A stretch of 64,000 nt of DNA from Plantago major (Eukaryota > Streptophyta > Magnoliopsida > Lamiales > Plantaginaceae): NCBI GenBank assembly GCA_026545765.1, contig CM048840.1, positions 88,812,877 through 88,876,876 of the forward strand, read 5' to 3'. The notes under the pieces were generated by a model. It was not told where the DNA came from. It saw only the letters and a list, made by a program, of their open reading frames with translations, and searched no databases. Below, piece after piece: positions 46,541 through 58,232 of this stretch. A program made the translations under genes and the position numbers. Positions within the stretch are counted from its first letter, which is position 1. Each line of letters opens with the position of its first letter.

Positions 46541-46682
46541 GCACATCGCTTGCACAAGAAATATTCACAGCAGTCCATTGTTCACACACTTGACACTACA
46601 AAACTAAGAACAGCAAAAAAAACACTCTGCAGCTTGTGAATCCATAAATACACAAGATCGATCGAGATTACATATACATAAG

Positions 46683-48331
46683 ATGGATTCCAAGTCTTCT
46701 AACAAATATAAGATATACTTGGCTGTCATTGTACTTCAATTCGGTTTCGCCGGTTTTGCCATAGTTGCCAAGTATGCTCTCAACGGAGGAACCAGTCACT
46801 ACACATTTGCTGTCTATAGAAATGCAATTGCAGCAGCTGTTTTTGCTCCGTTCGCCATTCTTTTTGAAAGGTACATATGTTACTATATATCATGATCTTC
46901 TTCATATTTACTTGATCTTTTTGTCAAAATTCAATATATATTTCGATAGATGCTAATTAATACTTATAATCTTGTGCGTCAACAGGAAAACTAGGCCAAA
47001 GATGACATGGAACGTTTTCTTGAGGATCATTGTTCTTGGCTTGTTAGAGTAAGTGATCATATATATGCATTGAAGCTGATCACATTTGTCGTATATATAT
47101 TTTTCTTTAATTCAATTCAATTTGAAAAACATGAACTAATAAAAGTACTTTGTACAGTCCTGTTTTAGGCCAAAACTTATTCTACGCGGGAATGAATCAA
47201 ACAACTGCAACTTTCACATCTGCAATGTCAAATGTTCTTCCGGCCTTGACATTTATCATGGCTTGGATATTGAGGTATGGATATATATAACTTAAAATAT
47301 TGATTACAATATGTAAACACAAATTATATAGTTGTTATAACAATGCATTTTAATAATTAAACTGTTAATTCGCTCAGGGTTGAGAAAGTAAACATTAAAA
47401 AGATGCACAGCCAAGCAAAGATATTAGGGACTATTGTAACAGTTGGAGGAGCCATGATCATGACACTCGTTGCCGGTCCTGTATTAGGATTGCCATGGAC
47501 CCAACATGATTCTGTCGATATCAATTCTCCTTCTGCTAGCCCTGCTGGCCCTGCTCAAAATCCTGTTAGAGGAGCTCTCATGATCGCTGCTGGAAACTTC
47601 GGTTATGCTCTCTTTACATTCTCCAGGCCGTCACATTAAAGACATATCCTGCTGGACTCTCACTAACGTCCATGATTTGCTCGTCTGGAGAGTTGCAAGT
47701 GACTATCCTAACTTTCATAGTTGAGAGAGGCAATGTCGGTATCTGGGCCATAGGATGGAACGCTGAGCTTTTGGCTTATGCATATGGGGTAAGTAAAGTT
47801 TTTAAATCCTAGCTACTATATCTCTAGTCAATCATAATGTTAATCTGAAAAGATCATCATTTTCTTATGTATTGCAATTATGGTGTGCAGGGGATTATTA
47901 GTTCCGGTGTAACTTATTACGTGTCAGGATACATAATGAAGCAAAAAGGGCCAGTTTTTGTCACCGCATTTAATCCTCTAAACATGGTCATCGTTGCAAT
48001 TCTGAGCTCCTTTATTTTCCGAGAGCAAATGGACCTTGGAAAGTAAGTAATTGATACAATTTGAAATCAATATATTAATTCACTCAATGGGAACATGTAC
48101 TAAATATCTTGATTAATTATATGCAGGGTTGTAGGCGCTGGAGTTATAGTTGTGGGACTATACCTGGTTATATGGGGTACGAGTAAAGCTCAAGACCAAT
48201 CGGGCAGCGTTAGCTCAGAATTGCCAATTCATCAACAACAAGTTCTTGAAACTAATTCTTCAACAACGGATCTGAAAGCTAAAAATAACAACGTTACCAA
48301 GGCTGTTTCAGATGTTAATAATGTCGTCTAA
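46683..48331 (+). pseudogene. WAT1-related transporter copy 2, frameshifted in exon 4
   Basis: Exons correspond to copy 1: 46683-46870, 46986-47048, 47158-47274, 47378-47788, 47891-48042 and 48127-48331. One T is missing from a T run at about 47612-47615, shifting the frame and giving a TAA at 47637-47639, so the second half of the transporter would be lost. Two bases are also missing just before the exon 4 acceptor, which remains CAG. Three further coding substitutions lie within 40 bp downstream of the frameshift. The other exons and introns are essentially identical to copy 1. Read truth should be checked, since a single-base run error could create this defect. Confidence 0.85.
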
Positions 48332-48440
48332 CAAGACAAATTCATTCTTTTGTTCTTTTTTACTTTAGTTGTATATAAGTGAAAGGCAAAATTCAAAGAT
48401 GAATAGCCTCATCACTTTCATTAGACTACTCGGGAGACAT

Positions 48441-50368
48441 GGAGATGTCATTTAGATATTTATCAACGCACAAGGAATGCGTTTTGTCCCATAAAAATAT
48501 CATTTGTACGTGTTTGATATGTAAATCTACGATGCATTCTATTTCTTAGACTTTTTTAATATGATTGCGATATTGAAATTTTCAAAAAATATAATATATT
48601 ATTGATATGGTATAAAAATGGTTAATTACTTTAGCTTAGAAATAATCACTCGAAAGTTTAGGTGAGGTTAATAATTGTGCTTGAAAATCTCGAGCAAGAT
48701 CCACCTGCAAAGTTGTGGCAAGGGGTTAGACCATTTTTTCCGGTTTTCCTTATACAAACAGGGCTTAGATTCAATTGTCTAGTTGGTACTTCGAGTAAGA
48801 GCTCGATCCGATAAACTTAGTGGGATATTGCAAGTAATTGAGTTACTAATATGAGGAGAAAATGCTCTGTTGTTTATAGGGGAGCTCCAGGTGACAAGCC
48901 TCCGGGAGGCCGGAATCTTGTTGGGCCTATCGGCTCTAGACATGTGTGGTCAGAATAATGTGGCCCGTTTAGATCACGCGGTTGTGTCGGACTGTGGGAG
49001 GTTTGTCTTCCTAGAGTCAGTCATGCATGGTAGTCTTACTCCTTTATCCTTAATAATGTTTACCTCCAAGGCCTGAGGTCGGTCGGACCAGTTGCGGTAG
49101 TGTCGGCCCGACTTGAGTGATGTTGAGTTCCTGCTTAGTGTTAGTAAAGGAGGATCCTTATCTAAGCACGGAAGGTCGGTCTCCTTGCCTTGACACAGAA
49201 GGTCGGTCTCCCCTAAAAGGGATGTTGGATTTGTCCTAAGTTGCCCTAATATGTTGGTTCCTAGGTCGGACTTATTTATATATCATATGTTCCCTAGTTT
49301 TCAAGTATATTGGTAAAAGATAGTTGCGAAATTTTGTATGAAGTCTTCCTTTGCTCGTCGGTTTTCTTATTCGTTGGATGTATCTTCTCAAGACCGCCCA
49401 GACATACCTGTTGTCGGGCATCAAACGTATTGGGCTTGCACAAAGCAGCCCAAGTTATCCGACCCAGGCACAAGCCCAAGCCATCAGGGGAGTTAATGTG
49501 TGTGACATATGGCGACCTCTCATTGGATTGAGGTTTCTATATATACCCCTTCTAAGAGCGATATTTTCTTTTTCCAGTTATCAATCAGATGGGGGTCAGT
49601 CTTTAGTAGAAATCGGCGATAATTTGTTCCCACCGGGAGCTCACTTGGCCGGTATGGAATCTTCGGGATTCTTCGTTGACTTCCCGTCGGTTATGAGTTT
49701 TGGATTCGCTCCTCAACCTTTCTCTTTAAGTGATAATCTCAACGGCTCTATGCAATGGGTCTCTCATAGGGAGCTCGGTCTGAGCTGCTTACTTGGAGCC
49801 TCATTCTTAGAGTCGATGGTGTCCTCTACTTATTCCCTTCTTCATAGTTATCGTCCTTGAGGTTTAGCATCCAATGGTTCGGTGTAAGGATGCGCCCATG
49901 GGAGCTCGGTATGGGTTGCATACTATGCGCATCTTTCATTGAACCAATGGGGTTCTCTACTTATCATTTTGCACGGTCTTAGGCTTCTATATATGATTCT
50001 GTGTAGGGATGCGCCTATGGGGAGCTCGGTCAGGGTTGCTCACTAGGCGCATCTTCCCCCGATCAATGGGGTCATTACCTTTTCCACTTCTTCTTTTGGG
50101 TTTGGTTGGTTTCGACCGACCTTAACCTACAATTAAAGATAAAATTTTATTTAGGCTCCGCGGTCTAGTCCACCTGGCCATTTCTACATTGGTTATTTTG
50201 ATACGTAACGGGTTTTTGAGTCTCGGTCATGTTTCAAAAGGTCAATGCAGACGTTTCTGCGGGTTGACTTAGCAGACTTCGACCTCCTTAGCTTGTTGCA
50301 GCTCGGACTTCGTCCAGTTCCGAGGGAACATTTGACCTATCATCCTAAGCCATTTCGGCTTAAGCTCT
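48441..50368 (+). mobile_element. Decayed retroelement sequence left of the gypsy insertion
   Basis: The first 500 bp is a diverged relative of 18532-19150 (CTCGAGCAAGATCC, ATCACGCGGTT.TGTCGGACTGTGGGAGG). A TATA-like TATATATACC near 49540 resembles leader regions at 21512 and 56645. No intact ORF is recognised; the longest frame (49351-49860) has no family features. It resumes at 56172 beyond the gypsy element. Confidence 0.45.
49745..50065. repeat. Three imperfect repeats of about 120 bp with inverted ends
   Basis: Each unit has GGGAGCTCGGT, a GG(T)TTGC or GCTGC element and AATGGGGTC or a variant. The last has a perfect 9-bp stem GATGCGCCT/AGGCGCATC (50008-50016 and 50045-50053); the middle has a partial one near 49889-49933. 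Confidence 0.6.
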
Positions 50369-51681
50369 TGATGAGCCTATATTTTAGTGTCTCATCTTTT
50401 TTCTCTTTACTGTTGTTTGTTAGTCTTTAGTTGCGTATTTTAGTGTTTCTTGTGCATTTTTATGTGTTTTGTGTTTTAGTGGTGTTTTGCAGGTTGTGGC
50501 GTATTTAGGTACTTTTTGGAGTTTTTGGCTTGAACTTGGCATTTTTTGTGAAAAGAAGCCCAGACGCGTCCCAATACTCATCAAGATGCGTTCCAGATAA
50601 AGTTCCCGCAAGACGCGTCCTAGTACGCGTCTCCAGTAGCCGCAAGACGCGTCCCACTCTTATCGGGACGCGTCTCACCACCTTCCCCAAAACCTGCTTG
50701 CCGCAAGACGCGTCCGAGGACGCGTCTCAGTTATCTAGGACGCCTCACGACATCAACCAAAAAACTGAAGATCACAAGATGTCATAGGAAGGCGCGAGTC
50801 GCGTTTCACTTTTGCCAGGACGCGTCTCACACGGATTTTGCAGAGGACTCTGTTTTAAGTCATCGTTTTGAACATTTTAGAGGACACTTCTTTCTTACGT
50901 TCTTTTTCGCTCTCAAGCAAGATAAACCCTAGTTTGGTTCTCTCGCCTTGGTTTATCATCGATTTTCACTTGTAATCGCATGATTGACATCGAATTTTGA
51001 TCTTGAGGTTAGATTATCAATTGAATTCCTCTTTCTTTCGCAATTCCTTCTCTCTTGTGTTTGATTGATTGGTTTATGCTTATAGTCTCTCGTATCATGC
51101 TTAATTCGATTATGACTGTCATTGTGTATGTTATTGCTCGTGCTATGAGTAACTAAACCTTCGATAGATGCGGTAGCAATGTAGGATTAATCGAATTAGG
51201 ATCTTGACCTAGGGTTAGTTCATATGTGTTAAGCTTTTTCTCAAACTTCGTAAAAATCCCAATTTCAGTAGTCTTTTCTCGAATCTTCAAAACCATTCAG
51301 GTTAAGAATCAATCTTCTGACAATCGATTGATTTCCTACTTTATATCTTCAAAGAATCTCTTGGTTAAACTGAAATTGGTATTTTATCTGGATAAATAAC
51401 TGTGACAGCATATGAACACTTGGTCTGATCCGTATTTGATTATTCTGAAATGCTACCGTGTCTATTTCCCTTCTCTTGATTCAAAACTCGTTTTAGTTTA
51501 CTTAGTTTAATCTTCACAACAAACTCAATTTTACAAACCGTTACTGCGAACTCTTACGTTCGATACTTGAAAACGTCATAGTTGCCTAGTTAGCTCCTTG
51601 AGAACGATCTCGTAGTTAAAGTCTGGTTACAACAACTGCTTTAGTTACTTTATTTCATCAAGTAATAATTTGAGCACATCA
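50369..51681 (+). repeat. 5' LTR of gypsy element (1313 bp)
   Basis: Begins TGATGAGCCTATATTTTAG and ends TTGAGCACATCA. It contains a cluster of GACGCGTC-type palindromes at about 50570-50830, several now decayed by C-to-T or G-to-A changes and losses. Confidence 0.92.
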
Positions 51682-51685
51682 AATT

Positions 51686-51703
51686 TGGCACCGCTGCCGG
51701 GGA
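51686..51703 (+). promoter_or_regulatory. Primer-binding site of gypsy element
   Basis: TGGCACCGCTGCCGGGGA lies four bases after the 5' LTR. It resembles the tRNA-Asp-type site of Athila/Tat elements, which usually reads TGGCGCCGTTGCCGGGGA. Confidence 0.8.
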
Positions 51704-51830
51704 TTTAACTCCTACTTTGGTGTTTACAAGTTGTAAACGTTTTTATTTGTTTTGTCTGTGTTTATTTTGGACTAACAGAAACTAAGCATCAGTTGAGTTT
51801 TTGTGAGTCTGTGTAGTTGTTACAACAGGT

Positions 51831-52608
51831 ATGATGGGAACTCAAGTCCACAATACCAGCAATGCTCTTACCTCACATAAGTTCGGAGACTACATTCAAC
51901 CACACCTGATCAAACTTGTCGGTCCATCGGTGGTGTTGTCTAAGAATACCCGAAACTTAGACATTAAGCCTCACCATTACAACTTCATGCCTAGTTTCAG
52001 TGGGAATGATAATGAAGACAACATGAGATTCCCAAGGGAATTTGGGTCTTGGGTTAGTAGGATACCATTGGTTGATGGGAGTAGTGTAGCTGATGAGGAT
52101 GTCAGAATGAAGGTATTTCCGATGTGTCTCCAAGGTTTGGCCAAGACATGGTTGCTTAACCTTTAGAGGGTCTCTATCTACATGTGATGATATTTACCGG
52201 AGCTTTATAGGGAAGTATTACCCTCCTTAAAAAATGGTAGACCTCCGCAGGAGGATTTTCCAATTCAAACAGGAACATCACGAGACAATGCATGAGGCAC
52301 GTGTGCGGTTCCAACACCTTCTTGCCAAATGCCCCCACCACCATTTTGATGAGATGACCTTATGCCAGAGTTTCTATGGGGGGCTGAATCCAAATGAGCA
52401 GTTGCTAGTCGACATGAGCCGTGGGGGTCGATAATAACTAGTACGACATCAAATATTGAGGAAGCATTCGACAAGCTGGCTACTGCATCTCGGCACAGGA
52501 TGATGCGAGACAAGCATGCCCCCTCCAATCCTCATCCGAAAACTCAAGATTTCGAAGGCATTATGACAGCCCTCATGGATAGAATTGAAGCCCTTGAAGA
52601 GTCATAAA
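51831..52608 (+). pseudogene. Gypsy gag (Retrotrans_gag), broken
   Basis: An ATG at 51831 begins a basic N-terminus. The gag core follows, with FPREFGSWVSRIPLVDG... and LQGLAKTWLLNL up to a TAG at about 52165, then LRRRIFQFKQ, FQHLLAKCPHHHF and FYGGLNPNEQLLVDMSRGG in the next open segment (52234-52434). Coding-like sequence continues in another frame to a TAA near 52606. This is the capsid/nucleocapsid precursor of Athila-type elements. Internal stops show it is dead. Confidence 0.8.
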
Positions 52609-53525
52609 AAAGACTGGAGGATGTAATTGTTTCACTCAAAGCGAGAGATCAGAAGAGAGAAGTCGAGAACCCCTCGATTATTACGGAGAAAGTGTTGGTG
52701 GCAGAACTATATGTCGGCGTGGCTGAGAAGGTGGCTTCCAGTATAAGTGATAAGGTGGCATGTTGTAGGTGTGGACACCAGGTTGCAACACTTGAAGAAA
52801 AAGAAGCCGTGAAAAGTGGTAAGAACTCGGTTCGTGAGGAACCTTTAAAACCACACAAGGATGATGAGAGCGTGATTGCTCCGGCGGTGGAGAACCATGT
52901 GGTTCAGGTAAGGAAGGGTGATGAGAGCACTGATGCTCCGGTGGTGGAAACTTCTCCACCAGTCATTTTGAAGGGTGACAAGAGTTTGAGTGACGCCAAG
53001 AGTTTCGATTTAACACTAGGTATTGGACAGTTTGAGGGAGTAGTTGGTACAGTTGACACTGGTGCCAGTTGCAATGTTATGACTTTTAGTACCTATGAGG
53101 AGCTTGGATTGAAAGGCATGGTGCCTATGAAAGCTAGGATGCAACTAGTAGATGGGTCTTTAAGTAGGCCTCTGGGTATCGTCAAGGATGTCACCGTGAG
53201 ATTAGATGGAGTGCATGTCATCCTAGATTTTGTGATTATTGATTCTGCCAGGAAAGAAGGGGGAGAATTAGGAAGAGACGTGCTGCTTCTAGGACGACCC
53301 TTCATCAACACCACCCAATGGCGGTGGACTTGCACTCTCGTACCTGCACTTTTGAGGTACATGGCCAGCAGCGCAGGTTGCGAGCCTATTCTGACCCTCA
53401 TGTGTCTATTTCGCGGGATTTGGACAAAGTGCATGTGGGGGCATACACTGGCCCCCCTATACGTTTATTCTCACTTGCAGGGACGTAAAAGAGCGAAGAG
53501 GGTGAACTTCCAGACTACCCGTTAA
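52609..53525 (+). pseudogene. Gypsy aspartic protease region
   Basis: The frame is open from about 52612 to a TAA at 53523-53525. The catalytic motif VDTGASCNVM lies at about 53055-53085 and the second conserved box LLGRPFINT at about 53286-53312, as in retroviral-type proteases. A Glu/Lys-rich linker precedes them. After the protease the frame runs into sequence of different character and ends; reverse transcriptase, which should follow, is absent. It would mature the Gag precursor. Confidence 0.85.
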
Positions 53526-54810
53526 CCAATACGGAAGAGTCTTGTACATGACTATAAAGGTACAACCCTTGTAAGATGTTTTCTCTTACCTTTCTGATGC
53601 TTGGGGACAAGCTTCTCTTTGTTGGGGGAGGATGAGACTTCATCTTGTGTGTTTTCGTTTCAGTTTTTTCTTTTGTTTGTGTTGTCTCTGCTGTTTTTCC
53701 TTTCTGTCGTTAGTTATTTTCCTTTGAGTCGGAGTTAACTTCTAAGTCGAGCCCCTTTTGCTAGTGTTAAACCCATTTGATGCTTATGTTTTGAGTCTTT
53801 GCTAATCAGTAGTGGGGGCAGGAAAAAATTGTATAAGTTTGCTTCCTCTATAAAAAGGAAGTCTAGTTAGTTCTGTGGTTTGAAAATCCTGTGAGAAGCC
53901 TTTCCTGCTGATGAAAAAATTTTGTACCAGCATTGTTTTGTGTGATTTCTGGGTAGAGCAATTTCTTCTTTTGAGTTATTGCGCCACTTCATGCTTATGA
54001 GCACTCTTAGTAATCGGGGATGACGAACAGCACACTTTCTTTTAATAATTCCCACCTTGCGACTATTGCTGGAACTGTAGCTTTGTTTATTATTAGAGTT
54101 TGCTTGCTGCTGCCTAGAGCTGTTGATGTTTGAGTCTCGGGGTGGATCTATGGTCTTAATTGATCACCGTTGGTCGTGTTGAGAGTGTTGCAAATACTAA
54201 CACATACTGGCGTGGCTTAAAAGCTACATGTCCGTGAGGTTGATGGCACGTACACCAAACCGACACGCACAAAAGTACGGACCTTCAGTAAAACAGACAC
54301 CTGCAAAACATTGAGACAAAAAGAGCCCTATTAGGCCATGAAATGATTATGCAATGTAGTCCTGTTTGACTTTTTGGATGAATAATTTTGAATATGGGGA
54401 GCAGCTTCAATCTTTAACTCTTGAATGTTAAGTCGCCTGCCAAAGTCCTTCTCGACCCGATTATTTGAGCAATCTTAACATAAGGTATTAGTGGCATCCT
54501 TGTAACGAGAGTTACCGCATGGATTTACTTTTGAGCGTTTTACCCTGCTGGACACTTCCAGTTGTGAGAGAGTGGTTCAATTAATTACCTGTGAGGGACT
54601 ATCGGATTAGCTCTAAGTTCTTTTTACCTAGGAAACAAACTTGTCTGATTTTTCATTGTCTTCTACCAACGTTAGTGAAAATTCAAAATGTTTGCATCCT
54701 TTGGGTTTACTGTTGGCATTGTTGGCTCGGTAGCATTGTCGTTTAACTCCTTTGTGTTTGTGTGTTTAGAGTCTAGTTAGTTTGTTTGCTCGAGGACGAG
54801 CAAAGGTTCG
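53526..54810 (+). other. Non-coding 3' interior of gypsy element
   Basis: No reverse transcriptase, integrase or other ORF is recognisable. It ends in GGACGAGCAAAGGTTCG and the purine tract GTCTGGGGG (54811-54819), the usual sequence before an Athila 3' LTR. Confidence 0.7.
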
Positions 54811-54821
54811 GTCTGGGGGTT

Positions 54822-56171
54822 TGATGAGCCTATATTTTAGTGTCTCATGTCTTTCTCTTTACTATTTTTTGTTAGTCTTTATTTGCGTATTTTAGTGTTT
54901 CTTGTGCATTTTTATGTGTTTTGTGTTTTAGTGGTGTTTTGCAGGTTGTGGCGTATTTAGGTACTTTTCGGAGTTTTTGGCTTGAACTTGGCATTTTTGG
55001 TGAAAAGAAGCCAAGATGCGTCCCAATACTCATCAAAACGTGTCCTAGACAAAGTTCCCGCAAGACGCATCCTAGGATGCATCTCCAGTAGCCGCAAGAC
55101 GCGTCCCACTCTTATCGGGATGCATCTCACCACTTTCCCTATAACCTGCTTGCCGCAAGACGCATCCTAGGACGTGTCTCTAGAGAGCGCGAGACGCGTC
55201 TCAGTTATCCAGGACGCGTCTCACGACATCAACCAGAAAACTGAAGATCGCAAGATGCGTCCTAGGACGCGTCTTAGGAAGGTGCGAGACGCGTCTCACT
55301 TTTGCCAGGACGCGTCTCACGCGGGTTTTGCAGAAGACTCTGTTTTAAGTTATCGATTTGAACATTTTAGAAGACACTTCTTTCTTATGTTCTTTTTCAC
55401 TCTCAAGCAAGATAAACCCTATTTTGGTTCTCTTGCCTTAGTTTATCATCGATTTTCACTTGTAATCGCATGATTGACATCGAATTTTGATCTTGAGGTT
55501 AGATTATCAATTGAATTCCTCTTTCTTTCGCAATTCCTCCTCTCTTGTGTTTGATTGATTGGTTTATGCTTATAGTCTCTCGTATCATGCTTAATTCGAT
55601 TATGACTGCCATTGTGTATGTTATTGCTCGTGCTATGAGTAACTAAACCTTCGATAGATGCGGTAGCAATGTAGGATTAATTGAATTAGGATCTTGACCT
55701 AGGGTTTGTTCATATGTGTTAAGCTTTTTCTCAAACTTCGTAAAAATCCCAATTTCAGTAGTCTTTTCTCGAATCTTCAAAACCATTCAGGTTAAGAATC
55801 AATCGTCTGACAATCGATTGATTTCCTACTTTACATCTTCAAAGAATGTCTTGGTTAAACTAAAATTGGTATTTTATCTCGACAAATAACTATGACAGCA
55901 TATGAACACTTGGTCTGATCCGTATTTGATTATTCTGAAATGCTACCATGTCTATTTCCCTTCTCTTGATTCAAAACTCGTTTTTGTTTACTTAGTTTAA
56001 TCTTCACAACAAACTCAATTTTACAAACCGTTACTGCAAACTCTTACGTTCGATACTTCAAAACGTCATAGTTGCCTAGTTAGCTCCTTGAGAACGATCT
56101 CGTAGTTTAATTCTATTTGCAACAACTGCTTTATTTACTTTATTTTATCAAGTACTAATTTGAGCACATCA
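54822..56171 (+). repeat. 3' LTR of gypsy element (1350 bp)
   Basis: Partner of 50369-51681. Its GACGCGTC palindrome cluster (about 55015-55325) is longer than in the 5' LTR and shows different C-to-T and G-to-A changes (GACGCATC, GATGCGTC). Confidence 0.92.
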
Positions 56172-56828
56172 GCTCTTTTGGCACGTATTGAGTTCTTGAG
56201 AGTTGGTCATGTTTCAAAAGTTTAATGCAGACGTTGCTACGTGTTGACAACTGGTCTACTTGATAGGTTAACTTCCTCGGTCCCACTGTGCTCCTTGGTT
56301 ACAATAATTGCTAGGTGGGACGATCGTTTATCTTTCCCATTTGTCCAAGTGTACTTCGCCAGTCTTTATCTTTCTTGTCTTCCACTGTCGGTCACTGCCA
56401 TACTATCCTCCCCACAAGTTCTTAGTTTATTTGAGAAGAAATAAAGTTATAACTTTGAGTAAGGGCCATTAGGACTGACCTGCTGCTTTGAGTCCGAGCC
56501 TGTTTGAATCCGACCTACCATATCTAGGGGAAATTCAAATTTTGAATTTTTTTTTTTTTTTTTTTTTTTTTTTGTAATCCTAACTAAGATGAACTAGGGT
56601 TTACTAATTCATCATGATGGCGTCGAACCTTTCCAATACCCCTATATATATGAGAGGTCACCCGTCATTTTTGCAAATTTTCAGAGAGAGAGAGTTGGAC
56701 CGAGCAGACTAGAGAGAGAGAGAGGTCTTCTGGCGTCCGAGCATCCTAACGTAATCTTCTTTTAATCAAGTAAGTGTTTTTCTCCCAGGTCTTCTGTTTT
56801 ATGTGCACATCTTTCCTTTATTGTCGGA

Positions 56829-56881
<53 letters not shown>

Positions 56882-57858
56882 CTTCAGGCGTCCCAGCTTC
56901 CTAACGTAATCTTCTTTTAATCAAGTAAGTGTTTTTCTCCCAGGTCTTCTGTTTTTATGTGCACATCATTCCTTTATTGCCGGAACCATAGATATGCATG
57001 CTAGGGCCATACTCTATATAAACGGAAAACGTTGTTTCTGTATTTATTTTCCTTCCCCATATTTCTTTACTTGCATGTTGTTGTGTAGCTTCTAGGATAG
57101 AGCCATGTAGACGTAGATGGGGCGTCGATCTTTTTACAAAACTCGAGCTCCTTTCTTGGGAACCTTAGGTAAGTAAATCCCTTGTAGTGATAGTAGTCAG
57201 TCCATATGGGGTCGGTCTTGCCTAGCTTTGTTGTAGATATGGACTCGATAATAATATTAACTCCGGCCTTTTCCACTGTCTTCCGTAGATCTTAAGCTCC
57301 ATTTCAACCCTAGAAAAACCTACCGAGAATTCGATTGTAGCTGAAGTAATTTACAATGAGGGGTCCAAGTTAACCAACCCCAGAATAATCTGATTGTTGT
57401 TTTTTATGTCGGACCAGGCCTGTGAAATTGTCGAAGATCTTGTTAATTTCATGCTTAAGGAGTCTGACTGTCGAATCATTTCTAACTCACCACCTTCATC
57501 TCCTACAGTCTAGACTGTAAGTAGTAAAGTCCGTCGACCTGGTTCATCTGTACATATAGTGAGGACAAAGGCCCAGACTCCTAGCCTTCCTCCTGACTCT
57601 TTTAATTTACCTATAATCCACTTATCGACACCCTAGGGCCCTCGGCTATAGCTATAGACAAACTTACCAAGCTACCATGCATTTATTTTCCATGTCTGGG
57701 TCGGATTTCTATGAGACCTGCCCCTCTAATACATGCATTACCCTTTTCTCGGACTTGAGAGTTCTTAGGATCTTCACCCTTAGTCCTACTAATGACCTAA
57801 TTACTAAACTGTTGGCTGCTAACTATTTGGATGGACCTATAGTTGGCATTATCATTAA
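56172..57858 (+). mobile_element. Retroelement leader/interior between gypsy and MULE insertions
   Basis: Continues the host sequence of 50368. Contains a T run (about 56550-56573), a TATATATATG box near 56644, two copies of a leader-like block (about 56695-56830 and 56875-56990) each with a TCAAGTAAGTG splice-donor-like motif, and a (GA)n microsatellite. Coding-like but broken sequence follows to 57858, where the MULE begins. Family not recognised. Confidence 0.45.
56832..56879. repeat. (GA)n microsatellite
   Basis: About 24 uninterrupted GA units lie between two copies of a duplicated leader-like block. The block itself starts after shorter GA runs near 56685 and 56710. Confidence 0.95.
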
Positions 57859-58232
57859 GGGGTAATTACATTTAGTCCCCTACAAAATATCGTAATAACA
57901 TATTAGTCCTTCGAATTTGAACAATAACAGTTTAGTCCAATTTTTTATTTCGAGTTTGACCAGTTATTTTCTAAATATCTATGTGGATATTAGCTTGGTA
58001 AGGTGGAATTTAGAGGTTGGTTTTGGCGGGAGTTCGATTGTGTTGTAGGTAAAAAGGGGAAAAATAGTAAAAGGGTTTCACAGTCGGTTCATCTTCGTCC
58101 CTGTGTCACCATAATCTCAAACGCCATCTCCCCATAATTGACGATTGAAAGCACATAACCGACTGTTCTTCTTCTGAATCAAGAGTGTGTGAAGTCGGAG
58201 GTTGTGTAATTCCAAGCAGAAACGGCCGCATC

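Larger units (their letters stand above)
43555..48440. repeat. Segmental duplication copy 2 (WAT1 locus)
   Basis: It pairs with 13758-18531. It retains about 97 bp (44099-44195) and a 10-bp stretch near 44780 that copy 1 lacks. Differences cluster at a few spots, such as 45588-45610 and 46008-46020, while long stretches around the gene are identical by eye. Confidence 0.95.
50369..56171 (+). mobile_element. Athila-like Ty3/gypsy element lacking RT/integrase (5803 bp)
   Basis: LTRs lie at 50369-51681 and 54822-56171 with TG...CA ends. The 5-bp target duplication GCTCT is at 50364-50368 and 56172-56176. The primer-binding site is TGGCACCGCTGCCGGGGA, and a purine tract GTCTGGGGG sits beside the 3' LTR. 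The interior has gag and an aspartic protease only, with no reverse transcriptase, RNase H or integrase. It is therefore a deleted, non-autonomous derivative. Confidence 0.93.

Noticed and set aside
49351..49860. 169-codon open frame as a gene
   Set aside because: No recognisable motif, crosses repeated blocks, and lies in decayed retroelement sequence.
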